A DNA stretch of 64,000 nucleotides from Crocosphaera chwakensis CCY0110 (GCF_000169335.1 NZ_AAXW01000022.1:13228-77227), one strand, 5' to 3'; shown: positions 8,642 to 17,913, counted from the first letter of the stretch. A program made the numbers and translations. Notes: generated by a model from the letters alone, not told the origin.

Positions 8642-9179
8642 GACTGATAAAATTAATGACTATAATGATGATAATTTAACTTCGGCAGAAAGATCAACAA
8701 ATGCCGATTTAATCTATAGTTATACAGAGGAATTTCTTAAATTACAACGAGAAAGTTTAAACAGATTAGATACAAAAATGAGTGTTTTTCTGGCATTTAC
8801 TGGAGTTTTAGTCAGATTTACCAGCGAATTATCAGAAAAAGTAATTATTGAAGATTTTACTTGTTACTCTTGTCTACTATTACAAATAATAACATATATA
8901 GCTTTAGGGAGTTCAGCTTTAGTATTATGTCTTGGATTAACAACAAAATTAAGAGGTAGTGTTATTTCTCCGAAAGCATTGATGAAAGATTGATGGTATT
9001 TTGCTGATAAAAATGATATTTCAGACTATATAATTAGTGGTTGGGTTCAAGCTGAAGAAGAATATGAGAAACTAGGCTTTGATAAAGGGAGAAAACTAAA
9101 TATAGCTGTCTGGTTGATTGCTTTATCTTTAATTTGCATTACACTTAATATTTTAATAAAAATCTTATGGAAAAACTGA
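8640..9179 (+). pseudogene. Membrane protein gene interrupted by an in-frame TGA
   Basis: From the ATG at 8640 the frame runs 117 codons to a TGA at 8991-8993, then continues open in the same frame to a second TGA at 9177-9179. The downstream 61 codons are clearly protein-like (DYIISGWVQAEEEYEKLGFD, then a hydrophobic segment IAVWLIALSLICITLNIL). The complete product would be about 179 residues with transmembrane segments near residues 47-60, 78-100 and 152-175. The soluble N-terminal part includes SYTEEFLKLQRESLNRLDTKMSVF. The layout loosely recalls small membrane effectors of the Pycsar type, but I cannot confirm homology. The TGA could be a real mutation, a sequencing error or an expressed truncation. 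Confidence 0.6.
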
Positions 9180-9203
9180 TTTTATCATTAACTTATATGA
9201 TAA

Positions 9204-9220
9204 GGTGGGCATTGCCCACC
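9204..9220. repeat. Palindromic repeat GGTGGGCATTGCCCACC, copy 2
   Basis: This is the exact reverse complement of copy 1 at 7831-7847, including several flanking bases (TAA on the left, CTACA on the right). It lies between the end of the interrupted membrane gene and the stop of prfC, again at convergent 3' ends. Confidence 0.7.
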
Positions 9221-9226
9221 CTACAA

Positions 9227-10849
9227 TTATTCGGGTTCCATTCCCACCCCAACAGGGGCGATCGCATCTAAATTCAACTCAGGATGATCCACTTTCACCT
9301 GTTGCAAACCCCATTCATTCTTAAACAGTAAAACGGGACGACCCCAGTTATCTTTCACGGTAATGGTGTTAAAAATACGGCCAGCTTTTTCTAAAGCACT
9401 CCAGCCACCTTTTACCCAACGGGCTAAACTGTAAGGTAAGGGTTCTAAACTGGTTTCTACCCCATACTCACTTAACATCCGAAACTGTACCACTTCAAAT
9501 TGTAATTGACCTACCGCAGCTAAAATAGGGTCCCGTTTGAAGTCATCGGTAGAATACATAATTTGTATTGCACCCTCTTCTCTTAACTCTTTTATTCCTT
9601 TTTGAAACTGCTTAAATTTTGAGGGGTTTGGGTTTTTAATGTAGGAAAACATCTCAGGAGAAAAACAAGGAATTCCTTCATATTCCAACTTTTGACCATT
9701 ATAAATGGTGTCCCCAATAGCAAACACACCGGGGTTATTTAACCCAATAACGTCCCCTCCATACGCCTCTTCAATGGAAGCGCGATCTTGAGCAAAAAGC
9801 TTCTGAGGGCGGGATAAACGGACAGTTTTACCAGTTCTTGCATGACTGACCGTCATATCCTTCTCAAACTTCCCCGTACATACCCGAACAAACGCCACGC
9901 GATCGCGGTGTTTAGGGTCCATATTAGCTTGTAATTTGAAGACAAACCCACTAAACTCAGGATGAGTGGGATCAAGCACCCCAACAGATGAGTTACGGCC
10001 TTCTGGTCTTAATGCGTATTCTAAGAACGCTTCTAAGAACAGTTGCACCCCGAAGTTGGTCATGGCTGAACCGAAAAAGATGGGGGTCATTTTTCCGGCA
10101 TGGACTTCCTCTAAGTCAAGATCATCTCCTAACTCTTCGAGAATTTCTAAGTCCTCTTTAAATTGATAATAAAGCTCTTCTTCGAGATATTCTTCAATTT
10201 TGGGGTCGCCGAGCTTAATAATATCTTCTTGAGCCTGTTGGGAGCCGTGGGAACGACGTTCAAACAAGTGTATAGCCTTTTGACGACGACTGTACACCCC
10301 TTTAAAGCGATCGCCCATCCCAATGGGCCAGTTAACTGCGTAGGTTTTCAGTCCTAATTCCTGTTCAATCTCATCTAATAATTCTAAAGGTTCCCGTCCG
10401 GGACGATCCATTTTATTGACAAAGGTAAAGATAGGAAGTCCCCTGAGACGACACACCTCAAATAGTTTACGAGTTTGGGGTTCTAAACCTTTCGCTGCAT
10501 CGATGAGCATAACTGCGTTATCTGCTGCTGCAAGGGTGCGATAGGTATCTTCACTAAAATCTTGGTGTCCGGGGGTATCTAATAGGTTAATTTGGAAGTC
10601 GCGATATTCAAATTGAAGCACGGTAGAGGTGATAGAAATTCCTCTTTGTTTTTCCATTTCCATCCAGTCAGAGGTGGCTTTACGCTGATCTCGTCTGGCT
10701 TTGACGGCACCGGCTTGATGGATCGCTCCTCCATAAAGTAACAATTTTTCGGTGAGGGTGGTTTTTCCTGCATCGGGGTGAGAGATGATAGCAAAGTTGC
10801 GTCTTTTTTGAACCGCTTCTTGTATTTCTCTTTCTATTTCACTTGGCAT
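9227..10849 (-). CDS. prfC: Peptide chain release factor 3
   Basis: Translational GTPase RF3, which recycles RF1/RF2 from the ribosome after termination. G1 is SHPDAGKTTLTEKLL, G3 is DTPGHQDFSEDTYRTL and G4 is NKMDR. Later domains contain the RF3-typical 'QLQFEVVQFRMLSEYGVE' stretch. At about 540 residues it is full length. I use the ATG at 10847-10849; a TTG two codons farther upstream is possible but less likely. There is no operon partner: upstream is a divergent toxin-antitoxin locus, downstream a palindromic repeat. Confidence 0.95.
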   Translation of the reverse strand: MPSEIEREIQEAVQKRRNFAIISHPDAGKTTLTEKLLLYGGAIHQAGAVKARRDQRKATSDWMEMEKQRGISITSTVLQFEYRDFQINLLDTPGHQDFSEDTYRTLAAADNAVMLIDAAKGLEPQTRKLFEVCRLRGLPIFTFVNKMDRPGREPLELLDEIEQELGLKTYAVNWPIGMGDRFKGVYSRRQKAIHLFERRSHGSQQAQEDIIKLGDPKIEEYLEEELYYQFKEDLEILEELGDDLDLEEVHAGKMTPIFFGSAMTNFGVQLFLEAFLEYALRPEGRNSSVGVLDPTHPEFSGFVFKLQANMDPKHRDRVAFVRVCTGKFEKDMTVSHARTGKTVRLSRPQKLFAQDRASIEEAYGGDVIGLNNPGVFAIGDTIYNGQKLEYEGIPCFSPEMFSYIKNPNPSKFKQFQKGIKELREEGAIQIMYSTDDFKRDPILAAVGQLQFEVVQFRMLSEYGVETSLEPLPYSLARWVKGGWSALEKAGRIFNTITVKDNWGRPVLLFKNEWGLQQVKVDHPELNLDAIAPVGVGMEPE

Positions 10850-10970
10850 AGACAATAAGGTTATGATTTTTACATATTTAGCTTGAATGTTCTTTAATTA
10901 TAGCTAATTTGCTTCTCTAATTTTTGTTAGAATTAATTCATAATATTAATTACAAAATCCCAACCTAATT

Positions 10971-11213
10971 ATGACTAGCTTAAATGATCATTCTCATGTT
11001 GATACTAATGAGTTATCCTTAGAAGAACTCAACGCTAAATGGGATGCTCTCGAAAATGACCCCGAATTTGAGAAAAAGCCTTTTTGGCAGCGGATAGTAG
11101 AAATTGGTAAATTTGTCCCTGCATCAGAATGGGATAAACAGCTTCCGAGAGATTTTGCCCGTAATGCTGAGCATTATATGTATGGCGCACTGAGGGAAGA
11201 TGAGGAAGAATGA
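10971..11213 (+). CDS. Small acidic protein, probable antitoxin of a PIN toxin
   Basis: An 80-residue acidic protein (ELSLEELNAKWDALENDPEFEKKPFWQRI... ending REDEEE). It overlaps the next gene by four bases (ATGA at 11210-11213), and that gene encodes a PIN-domain ribonuclease-like protein, so an antitoxin role is a reasonable inference. No known DNA-binding motif is evident; the C-terminal part 'PRDFARNAEHYMYG' is predicted helical and would be expected to bind the toxin. The start ATG at 10971 follows an AT-rich promoter region. The toxin partner carries a stop codon, so this antitoxin may now be an orphan. Confidence 0.6.
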   Translation: MTSLNDHSHVDTNELSLEELNAKWDALENDPEFEKKPFWQRIVEIGKFVPASEWDKQLPRDFARNAEHYMYGALREDEEE

Positions 11214-11623
11214 GACAGATTTTTTTAGATACATTTTACTTACAAGCTTTAGCAGATACCCAAGATAATGCTCATTAGTTTGCTATCACTATAACAGCAA
11301 AACTAGGTAATTTTAGGGGTGTTACTAGCGAAATGGTTTTGACAGAATTACTCAATGCTTTATGTAGTCGAGGACAATTTTTGAGTCAATCAGCTATTCG
11401 CTTAACCCGTGATTTACGCAATTATAGTAAGACCCTCATTATTCCTCAAACTAGCGAACAATTTGAACAGGCATTTTACTTTTATCAAAGGCGATTGGAT
11501 AAAGGATATAGTTTAACGGATTCTGCTTCAATGGAAAGAATGAGACAATTAGAAATAGTTGAAATATTAACCTTTGATAAGCATTTTCAACGAGAAGGAT
11601 TTAGAGCTTTATTGAAAGAATAA
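11210..11623 (+). pseudogene. PIN-domain toxin gene with in-frame stop
   Basis: The frame starts at the ATG overlapping the antitoxin stop and encodes MRQIFLDTFYLQALADTQDNAH, then TAG at 11276-11278, then continues uninterrupted for 115 codons. The PIN acidic residues are all visible across the stop: Asp in IFLDT, Glu in SEMVLTELLNAL, Asp in GYSLTDSASM and Asp in LTFDKHF. Without the stop it would be a normal 137-residue VapC-like nuclease. CAG-to-TAG is the simplest single change. A shorter product from the ATG at 11333 would lack the first catalytic Asp and should be inactive. Confidence 0.75.
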
Positions 11624-11651
11624 TTATTCATTATTCATTACTAATTATTAA

Positions 11652-12587
11652 TTACTGAGCATCTTGTATAATTTGCTGCCCAGTGGGAGACGTTGCATAA
11701 CCTAAAAAGGCTTTTACTGCTTCAGAAGGGGGATTTTTATAGGCATAATATAACGTTCTGGTGTAGGGATAATTAGTCGCTTCGGGGGTTAACCCATCAA
11801 TAGGAACTATTCTTACCGTTTGCTGATCAGCCACTTGCGTATAAGTTGCATAACTAATGCCGTTAGTTCCTAACTGTTGTAAAATCGGTGTGGTTGCGTC
11901 CCTGTCCATAGTAGTGATATTAGAGGTATTACCGAAATTTTTTGAATTTAGGGCTAATTCTGCAAAAATTTCCCTTGTTCCACTCACAGAAGGACGATTA
12001 ATCACGTTTATGGGTTCGGATGCTCCCCCTACCTCAGACCAGTTTTGGATCTTGCCTTGGAAAATATCTTTAACTTGCGGTGAGGTGAGACTTTTACGAA
12101 AACTATTGTCAACGCTTACCACAACAGCGATCGCATCATTGGTAACAGGGATGGCTACTAACCCTTGTTCTTGTTCTTCGACGGTTAAGGGACGGGAGAT
12201 AGCTGCAATATCAATTTTATCTTCTAATAAAGCCTGAATCCCCTTTGTTGAGCCTTGAGCATTAGTGGAGACTTGAACCCCAGGAAATTGCTGTTCAAAA
12301 CGATTTTTTAGAGCTTGATTCACTAATACGAGGCTGGTTGACCCATCAATTTTAACAGTTGTTCCTTGGGGGACTGTTTTCGGGGGACTAAACGCAGTGA
12401 CTGAAGTAGGGGAGGGAGGGGAAGGTAACGTGGTATTGGAACTGAGGGGTTGATTATTAGGGGAAGAAATTAGATTGTTAGGGTTATCTTTAGTTTGCCG
12501 AGTAAATAACCAATAGCCTCCGCCTAAAATACTAAGGGTAATGATCAGAGAAAGAACCGTTATTAGGGTTTCTTTTTTTGCATTCAT
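11652..12587 (-). CDS. PstS-like phosphate/anion-binding protein, membrane-anchored
   Basis: A 311-residue periplasmic binding protein of the PBP-like (PstS) superfamily. An N-terminal membrane anchor (TVLSLIITLSILGGGYWLF) is followed by a Pro/Ser/Thr/Asn-rich linker to about residue 75, then the binding domain. Typical blocks are VKIDGSTSLVLVNQALKNRF, DIAAISRPLTVEE, VTNDAIAVVVS, 'IFQGKIQNWSEVGG' and NRPSVSGTREIF. No pst permease or ATPase genes lie nearby, so this is a stand-alone receptor. Phosphate is the likely ligand from the family, but specificity is not proven. Confidence 0.82.
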   Translation of the reverse strand: MNAKKETLITVLSLIITLSILGGGYWLFTRQTKDNPNNLISSPNNQPLSSNTTLPSPPSPTSVTAFSPPKTVPQGTTVKIDGSTSLVLVNQALKNRFEQQFPGVQVSTNAQGSTKGIQALLEDKIDIAAISRPLTVEEQEQGLVAIPVTNDAIAVVVSVDNSFRKSLTSPQVKDIFQGKIQNWSEVGGASEPINVINRPSVSGTREIFAELALNSKNFGNTSNITTMDRDATTPILQQLGTNGISYATYTQVADQQTVRIVPIDGLTPEATNYPYTRTLYYAYKNPPSEAVKAFLGYATSPTGQQIIQDAQ

Positions 12588-12729
12588 AACAGTGCCAGAT
12601 AAGCTTACTTTATTTTAGTCTTTTCTCTCGCTATCTTAGGAAGAATATCTATTTTTTAAGAATTAAATCACAGATATACTATTTTAGTTATGAAAGAATA
12701 GTACGTATAATGCGATCTCAAAAGTCTTA

Positions 12730-13343
12730 ATGAATATCTTAAAATCCTTGGGATTCGTGGTTAAAGAAGCTAACAATTGAGAAGAAGGGTCAAACTTTGG
12801 GAAACACGGCAACCTTACTGGATCGGGAGCGATTTAGTAATGCCAGTTATAGATGGGGATCAATCTACTCAAATTATTCGTACTAAAATGAAAGAATTAG
12901 CATTGACCAAAACGACTAACATTATTGCTTTAACTATCAGTAGTTTTAGTGAAAATTGAGAAGCAGTTTTAAACATTGATTGTGATAATTTTGTCAGCAA
13001 ACCGTTTTCTAAGACCAGGGATCTTTGCAAAACTTGCCGAATATCTAGCAGTTCGATATATTTATAATAGTTCCCTAACTGCTACCATCACTCAAGAGAA
13101 GACAACATAAAAAGCAATTAAAACAACTTAAAAAGCAATTAAAACAACTTAAAACAAGGCTAAAAGCCCTATCTAAATTTTTGTATAAACTAACTCCAGC
13201 AAAAAGCAGCAGTAGCGCATGGAGAATGTACATTACAATTCCTCGATGAATTACCATCGGAGTATACAGATTTATTTCAAAGGATAGCAGACTTAGTGGA
13301 AAATTACAGTTTTGATCAGATAATGGAAATTACCAAGGAATAA
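12730..13343 (+). pseudogene. Relic of a hybrid histidine kinase (receiver domain and C terminus)
   Basis: Translation across several stops and frame changes recovers a receiver domain: NILKSLGFVVKEANN, then DLVMPVIDGDQSTQIIRTK, NIIALTISSFSEN, DCDNFVSKPFSKTR, then in another frame IFAKLAEYLAVRYIYNSS. After a gap comes the end typical of cyanobacterial hybrid kinases (LQFLDELPSEYTDLFQRIAD, then FDQIMEITKE) with a stop at 13341-13343. In the receiver, the usual 'DMxMPVMDG' appears as 'DLVMPVIDG'. The kinase core is gone. This relic lies just upstream of an intact REC-GGDEF-EAL gene, with which the kinase was probably co-transcribed. Confidence 0.75.
13109..13150 (+). repeat. Two tandem copies of a 21-base unit
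   Basis: The unit AAAAAGCAATTAAAACAACTT is repeated exactly at 13109-13129 and 13130-13150. It falls inside the kinase relic, in the inter-domain stretch where frame has been lost, and is probably slippage in decaying DNA. Confidence 0.8.
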
Positions 13344-13409
13344 TTGTTCTCAAATCACACTTAAATTACTCATTACGGCAAAAATGTAATAGCATAAATT
13401 ATTGTATTC

Positions 13410-15194
13410 ATGATTAATCCTTATACCTCGCAACCCTCGGCGAATATTCTAATTGTTGATGATAAACCCCCAAACCTTCGTATTTTATCGACCATGTTAG
13501 TTAAAGCAGGGTATAAAGTTCGGGCGGTGACCAGTGGCAATATGGCATTAACAGCAGCTAAAACCATGCCTCCAGATATCATACTCTTAGATATCAAAAT
13601 GCCTGATATAGATGGTTATCAGGTTTGTCAAGAACTCAAACAGTTCCCAGAAACCGCAGAGATTCCTGTCATTTTTCTCAGTGCTTTGCAAGACGTGGAA
13701 GATAAAGTCAAAGCCTTTGAAGCAGGGGGAGTCGATTACATTATTAAACCCTTTCAGTTTGAAGAAGTTCGCGCTAGAGTCTCTCTTCATTTGACCTTTA
13801 GACAAACCCGTTATCAACTGCAACAATTAAACCAAGAACTGGAAAAACGAGTTGAAGAACGTAGCACAGATTTACTTAAGGCTCAAGAAGAACTGCTATT
13901 TCATGCCCGTCACGATAGTTTAACGGAATTAGCTAACCGTCTCTTATTTTTAGAACGGGTTGATTTAGCTCTGAAACGGGTTCACGAAGAGAATAATTAT
14001 ACTTTTGCTGTCTTAGTCATTGATCTTGATCGTTTTAAAAGAATTAACGATAGTGAGGGTCATATCGTAGGCGATCGCTTGTTAGTCGAGGTCAGTCGTA
14101 GCCTAGAAACGTTAGTCAGTCCGGCTGATACTGTAGCCCGCTTAGGGGGAGATGAATTTGCCATTTTACTCGATCCCATTGATGATGTTAATGAAGCTCT
14201 CAAAGTCGCCCAACAGGTCAAAACAACCTTAACTACTTCGTTTTTTATCCAAGATAAAGAAGTGTTTACCAGTCCCAGTATTGGTTTAAGCATCAGTCAC
14301 CGTAAATATCAATCCGCTATCGAAATTTTACAGGATGCCGATATTGCTATGGGACAAGCTAAAGAAAAGGGACGGGGAAGATATGAAATTTTTAATCAAA
14401 AAATGCACGCCCAAGCATTAAAATTATTAACTTTAGAAACGGATTTACGTCACGGAATCGATAAAGAGGAATTTAAAGTTTATTATCAACCTATTATGCA
14501 ATTAAACCCCATTGAATTAGTGGGGTTTGAAGCTTTAATTCGTTGGCAACATCCCTACAAAGGTTTTATTTCCCCTGGAGAATTTATTCCGGTTGCTGAA
14601 AATACAGGATTAATTATTCCCCTTGGCACAATCGTTTTAGAAAAGGTATGTCATCAGATAAAAATCTGGAACAAAAAATATCCTCACGCAACGAGTTTAA
14701 AAGTTGCTGTTAATTTTTCTAGTAAACAATTTAATGATGTCAATCTTGTCAAAAACATTGACGAAGTTTTAGAAAAAATGAACTTAAATTCTAATAATTT
14801 AAAAATAGAAATCACAGAAACCTCTTTGATTGAACATTCTTTGAAAACCATCAAATTAGTTAAAGAATTAAAAAAACGTAATTTAGAAATTTGTCTTGAT
14901 GATTTTGGTACAGGTTATTCTTCTTTAAGTTATTTGCATCGTTTTCCGGTTGATATCTTAAAAATTGATCGTTCTTTTATCAATAGTATTGGGCAACCCG
15001 AAGAAAATTTAGAAATTATTCAATCTATTATTACTTTAGCTCATAACTTAGGAATGAAAGTAGTGGCAGAAGGTATTGAAACTGAAGAACAACTCATTTA
15101 TTTACAACAATTAAACTGTGATTTTGGTCAAGGATACTTTTTTAATCGACCTTTACCACCCGCAGAAGTAGAAAAATTATTAGAAACTAATTAA
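13410..15194 (+). CDS. Response regulator with GGDEF and EAL domains (c-di-GMP turnover)
   Basis: A 594-residue protein with three domains. The receiver (residues about 12-130) has phospho-acceptor Asp in ILLDIKMPDIDGY and the KPF lysine. A coiled-coil linker follows (QQLNQELEKRVEERSTDLL). GGDEF (about 165-325) has an intact active site, RLGGDEFAILL. EAL (about 340-590) has GFEALIRWQHP, EITETSLIEHS, DDFGTGYSSLSYL, KIDRSFI and AEGIETEEQ, so the metal-binding residues appear complete. Both synthesis and hydrolysis of cyclic di-GMP are possible. A decayed hybrid kinase sits directly upstream and was probably its cognate input. No membrane segment is present. Confidence 0.93.
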   Translation: MINPYTSQPSANILIVDDKPPNLRILSTMLVKAGYKVRAVTSGNMALTAAKTMPPDIILLDIKMPDIDGYQVCQELKQFPETAEIPVIFLSALQDVEDKVKAFEAGGVDYIIKPFQFEEVRARVSLHLTFRQTRYQLQQLNQELEKRVEERSTDLLKAQEELLFHARHDSLTELANRLLFLERVDLALKRVHEENNYTFAVLVIDLDRFKRINDSEGHIVGDRLLVEVSRSLETLVSPADTVARLGGDEFAILLDPIDDVNEALKVAQQVKTTLTTSFFIQDKEVFTSPSIGLSISHRKYQSAIEILQDADIAMGQAKEKGRGRYEIFNQKMHAQALKLLTLETDLRHGIDKEEFKVYYQPIMQLNPIELVGFEALIRWQHPYKGFISPGEFIPVAENTGLIIPLGTIVLEKVCHQIKIWNKKYPHATSLKVAVNFSSKQFNDVNLVKNIDEVLEKMNLNSNNLKIEITETSLIEHSLKTIKLVKELKKRNLEICLDDFGTGYSSLSYLHRFPVDILKIDRSFINSIGQPEENLEIIQSIITLAHNLGMKVVAEGIETEEQLIYLQQLNCDFGQGYFFNRPLPPAEVEKLLETN

Positions 15195-15280
15195 TAATTA
15201 TTTAATTAGGTTGAATTGATTATTTTTCATGGATCATTGATAATAAATAAAGACCGATTGATCATGATATAAGGGATAGA

Positions 15281-16372
15281 ATGCTCAAAGCTGGAATCGT
15301 TGGACTACCTAACGTCGGTAAATCGACTTTATTTAATGCTCTTGTTGCTAATGCCAAAGCAGACGCAGCTAATTTCCCCTTTTGTACCATTGAACCGAAT
15401 GTAGGCGTTGTGTCGGTTCCTGATGAACGATTAACGGTTTTAGCTGAACTTTCCCAGTCTGATAAAGTTGTCCCCACTCGTATGGAATTTGTGGACATTG
15501 CAGGCTTAGTCAAAGGAGCTTCCCAAGGAGAAGGACTTGGTAACCAATTCTTAGCAAATATACGCGAAGTCGATGCCATTGTTCACGTGGTACGCTGTTT
15601 TGATGACGATGATATTATTCATGTTTCGGGTTCCGTTGACCCGGCTAGGGATATTGAAGTGATTAATCTAGAATTGGCTTTAGCCGACCTCAGTCAGATG
15701 GAAAAACGTCTAGAACGGGTACAAAAGCAAGTCAAGGGTAAAAAAGAAGGTCAAGAGGAAATTGTCGCCTTAGAGAAGATTATTGCTGCGCTCAATGAAG
15801 GAACAGGAGCGCGTCATGTCGAGTTAAGCAAAGAAGAAGAAGTGTTAATCAAACCCTTGGGACTATTGACCCGTAAACCCATTATTTATGCAGCTAATGT
15901 GTCAGAAGATGACTTAGCCACGGGAAATGATTGGGTTGAAGAGGTGAGAAAGATTGCTGAAGCTGACAATGCAAAGGTCGTAATTGTTTCTGCTCAAGTC
16001 GAATCGGAATTAATTGAGATTTCTGAAGAGGAAAAAGCAGACTATTTAGACGCTTTAGGGGTTAAAGAGGGAGGTTTACAATCATTAATTAAAGCCACTT
16101 ATGAATTATTAGGACTGAGAACTTATTTAACCACTGGCCCCCAGGAAACTCGCGCTTGGACTATTTTTGCTGGAATGAAAGCACCCCAAGCAGCAGGGGT
16201 TATTCATACCGACTTTGAACGGGGATTTATCCGCGCTGAGACGATTTCCTATGAAGATTTAGTGGCGTGTAAAACCATGACAGTGGCTAAAGAAAAGGGA
16301 TTGGTTCGTAGTGAAGGAAAAGACTATGTGGTAAAGGAAGGGGATGTGATGTTATTTAGGTTCAATGTTTAA
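15281..16372 (+). CDS. ychF: Redox-regulated P-loop ATPase YchF
   Basis: A 363-residue Obg-family protein. G1 is GLPNVGKSTLFNAL, G3 is VDIAGLVKGASQGEGLG, and the altered G4-equivalent 'IYAANVSEDDL' (NxxE instead of NKxD) marks the ATP-preferring YchF branch. A coiled-coil insertion lies at about residues 125-165 and a TGS domain at the C terminus (GPQETRAWTIFAGMKAPQAAG to GDVMLFRFNV). The family binds ribosomes and acts in stress and translation control. It starts at the ATG at 15281, 86 bases after the GGDEF-EAL gene, and probably has its own promoter. Confidence 0.95.
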   Translation: MLKAGIVGLPNVGKSTLFNALVANAKADAANFPFCTIEPNVGVVSVPDERLTVLAELSQSDKVVPTRMEFVDIAGLVKGASQGEGLGNQFLANIREVDAIVHVVRCFDDDDIIHVSGSVDPARDIEVINLELALADLSQMEKRLERVQKQVKGKKEGQEEIVALEKIIAALNEGTGARHVELSKEEEVLIKPLGLLTRKPIIYAANVSEDDLATGNDWVEEVRKIAEADNAKVVIVSAQVESELIEISEEEKADYLDALGVKEGGLQSLIKATYELLGLRTYLTTGPQETRAWTIFAGMKAPQAAGVIHTDFERGFIRAETISYEDLVACKTMTVAKEKGLVRSEGKDYVVKEGDVMLFRFNV

Positions 16373-16413
16373 TTATCCACCTTTCATTTTTATTAACAGG
16401 TAAATAGGAAAAA

Positions 16414-16436
16414 CAGTCCAGAAAAGTCCTGGACTG
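16414..16436. terminator. Hairpin between convergent ychF and the NarL-type regulator
   Basis: CAGTCCAG and CTGGACTG pair perfectly over eight bases around a seven-base loop, 42 bases after the ychF stop. No long T run follows, so intrinsic termination is uncertain. The remaining sequence to 16589 contains no supported gene. Confidence 0.4.
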
Positions 16437-16589
16437 CCATTAAGAGCTGCCGATGAAGCGTAAAACATCAAAAAAACGGCTAACTCTTGTTACGGAGACA
16501 CTTTTAAAGTTTGAATAGATAACAGTATATTAAACTTGTTGTTTATTGTAACTTAAGTGACCCGTAATATTGGGTTTTGTTCCCAGAGT

Positions 16590-17264
16590 TTAACTAACTA
16601 AATGATGATCTAAGGCGAAACGGACTAATTCTGCACGGTTGCTCGTGTCAGTTTTCCGCAGCAGACTACTAACATACTTTTCAATGGTACGAGGACTTAA
16701 ATGGAGTCTCTGACCAATTTCCCCGTTAGATAGTCCAGTGGTTAATAAATCAAGCACTTCGCTTTCTCTTCGAGTTAAGTCTAAAAATTCCATTTCTGCT
16801 TGGATGGAAATTTTAGCAGCTTCTTGTTGTTGTTGGAGATTTTTTTGAGTCTGGGACTGTTCTTGAGAAAACCGCCATTCTGACTGAATGATTTGCGATC
16901 GCTCCAACAAATTACGGATCACTGCCTTTAATTCCTCCATTTCAAAGGGTTTGGGTAAATAGACATCACAACCAACTTGATACCCTTGAATACGCTCTTC
17001 TGTTGTATCGCACTCGGTCAAGAAGACTACAGGAAGCAAACGAAACTCAGGGAGTTGTCGCAGTTCTTTGACTAAGGTATAACCGTCTTTGTATGGCATT
17101 TTAATATCCGATACCAACAAATGGGGACGATAAGTTTGAACTAGGGAAAAAGCATCTTCTCCATTTTGGGCGGTTATCGCTGCATAACCGTGCATTTCTA
17201 AGTAGTCTTTAACGGCGACACGAATTCCTAGGTCGTCATCGGCGACTAAAATCAGTAATGGCAT
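16590..17264 (-). CDS. NarL/LuxR-type response regulator (Ycf29/Rre1-like)
   Basis: A 224-residue two-domain regulator. The receiver (1-120) has acidic residues in LVADDDLG, phospho-acceptor Asp in LVSDIKMPYKDGY and Lys in YLPKPFEM. A Gln-rich linker (QEQSQTQKNLQQQQ) leads to a LuxR-type helix-turn-helix (about 155-220: LTRRESEVLDLLTTGLSNGEIGQRLHLSPRTIEKYVSSLLRKT). The layout matches the Ycf29 group, whose Synechocystis member Rre1 controls stress genes. I assign that from memory of the family, not from a search. No cognate kinase is adjacent. DUF2996 is divergent upstream. Confidence 0.85.
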   Translation of the reverse strand: MPLLILVADDDLGIRVAVKDYLEMHGYAAITAQNGEDAFSLVQTYRPHLLVSDIKMPYKDGYTLVKELRQLPEFRLLPVVFLTECDTTEERIQGYQVGCDVYLPKPFEMEELKAVIRNLLERSQIIQSEWRFSQEQSQTQKNLQQQQEAAKISIQAEMEFLDLTRRESEVLDLLTTGLSNGEIGQRLHLSPRTIEKYVSSLLRKTDTSNRAELVRFALDHHLVS

Positions 17265-17421
17265 AAGTGAGGATTCTTGTCTCTACTTCAAGCATAGCAT
17301 TTTTTTATTCTCTTAATGTAATGTCGTACCGAAGCGTTATCCGTTAATTACAGTATTTTGCTGAGGACTTTGATAAAATTGTGTTGTGAAATGCGATCGC
17401 CCTATTAAGTAAAGCAAAATT

Positions 17422-17841
17422 ATGGCAGAAGAGACAAAACCCAAAGCAAAAAAAGAAAAGCCTCCCGCTATTGAGGAGAAACCTTTCACGGAGTTTATGG
17501 AGGAACATTTTACGCCGACTCTTAAAGAAAGTCTCATCAACCAAGGACTTGATGATATCGAGTTATCTTTTACTAAAGCGGATATATCCATCGCCGGAGC
17601 AACGTCTGATGAACCCTGCTGGCAAGTCATTGGTACCTGGAACCAAGGACAACGCCAATTTAAACTTTATTTTCTTGAAGAAGATATCAAAGGTCAAAAA
17701 GCTTTTTCCTATGCCGTTAATGGGAAGCCTCCGAGTACCATTGAATCCTTTATGATTGATGAACGTAAGATTAACTTAGATTTGATGGTGTTATATACTC
17801 TACAACGCCTAAATGGACAAAAATGGTTAACCCGAAATTAA
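17422..17841 (+). CDS. DUF2996 family protein
   Basis: A 139-residue soluble protein conserved in cyanobacteria and plastids. A lysine/proline-rich, probably disordered N terminus (KPKAKKEKPPAIEEKPF) precedes the domain with EHFTPTLKESL, CWQVIGTWNQGQRQFKLYF, 'DIKGQKAFSYAVNG' and a C-terminal helix (DERKINLDLMVLYTLQRLNGQKWL). Its function is not established; the distribution suggests a link to photosynthetic physiology. It is monocistronic: a divergent regulator upstream and convergent murB downstream. Confidence 0.88.
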   Translation: MAEETKPKAKKEKPPAIEEKPFTEFMEEHFTPTLKESLINQGLDDIELSFTKADISIAGATSDEPCWQVIGTWNQGQRQFKLYFLEEDIKGQKAFSYAVNGKPPSTIESFMIDERKINLDLMVLYTLQRLNGQKWLTRN

Positions 17842-17859
17842 TTAATTGATGAAAAGGTC

Positions 17860-17901
17860 GGAAGTATAGGAAGACGCTTAATATTTTCTTCCTCTGCTTC
17901 C
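17860..17901. terminator. Possible bidirectional hairpin between DUF2996 and murB
   Basis: GGAAG (17860-17864) and GGAAG (17869-17873) can pair with CTTCC (17888-17892) and CTTCC (17897-17901), giving an interrupted stem at the convergent 3' ends. It lacks a strong T run and may also be a decayed purine-rich dispersed repeat. Confidence 0.3.
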
Positions 17902-17913
17902 CCTGTTTATGCT

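Noticed and set aside
8640..9179. Reading the in-frame TGA as selenocysteine or a recoding site
   Set aside because: No downstream stem-loop was evident, and a decayed neighbourhood makes a simple nonsense mutation more likely.
13075..13257. A 60-codon reverse-strand frame rich in Cys/Phe/Leu
   Set aside because: It is created by the 21-base tandem repeat within the kinase relic.
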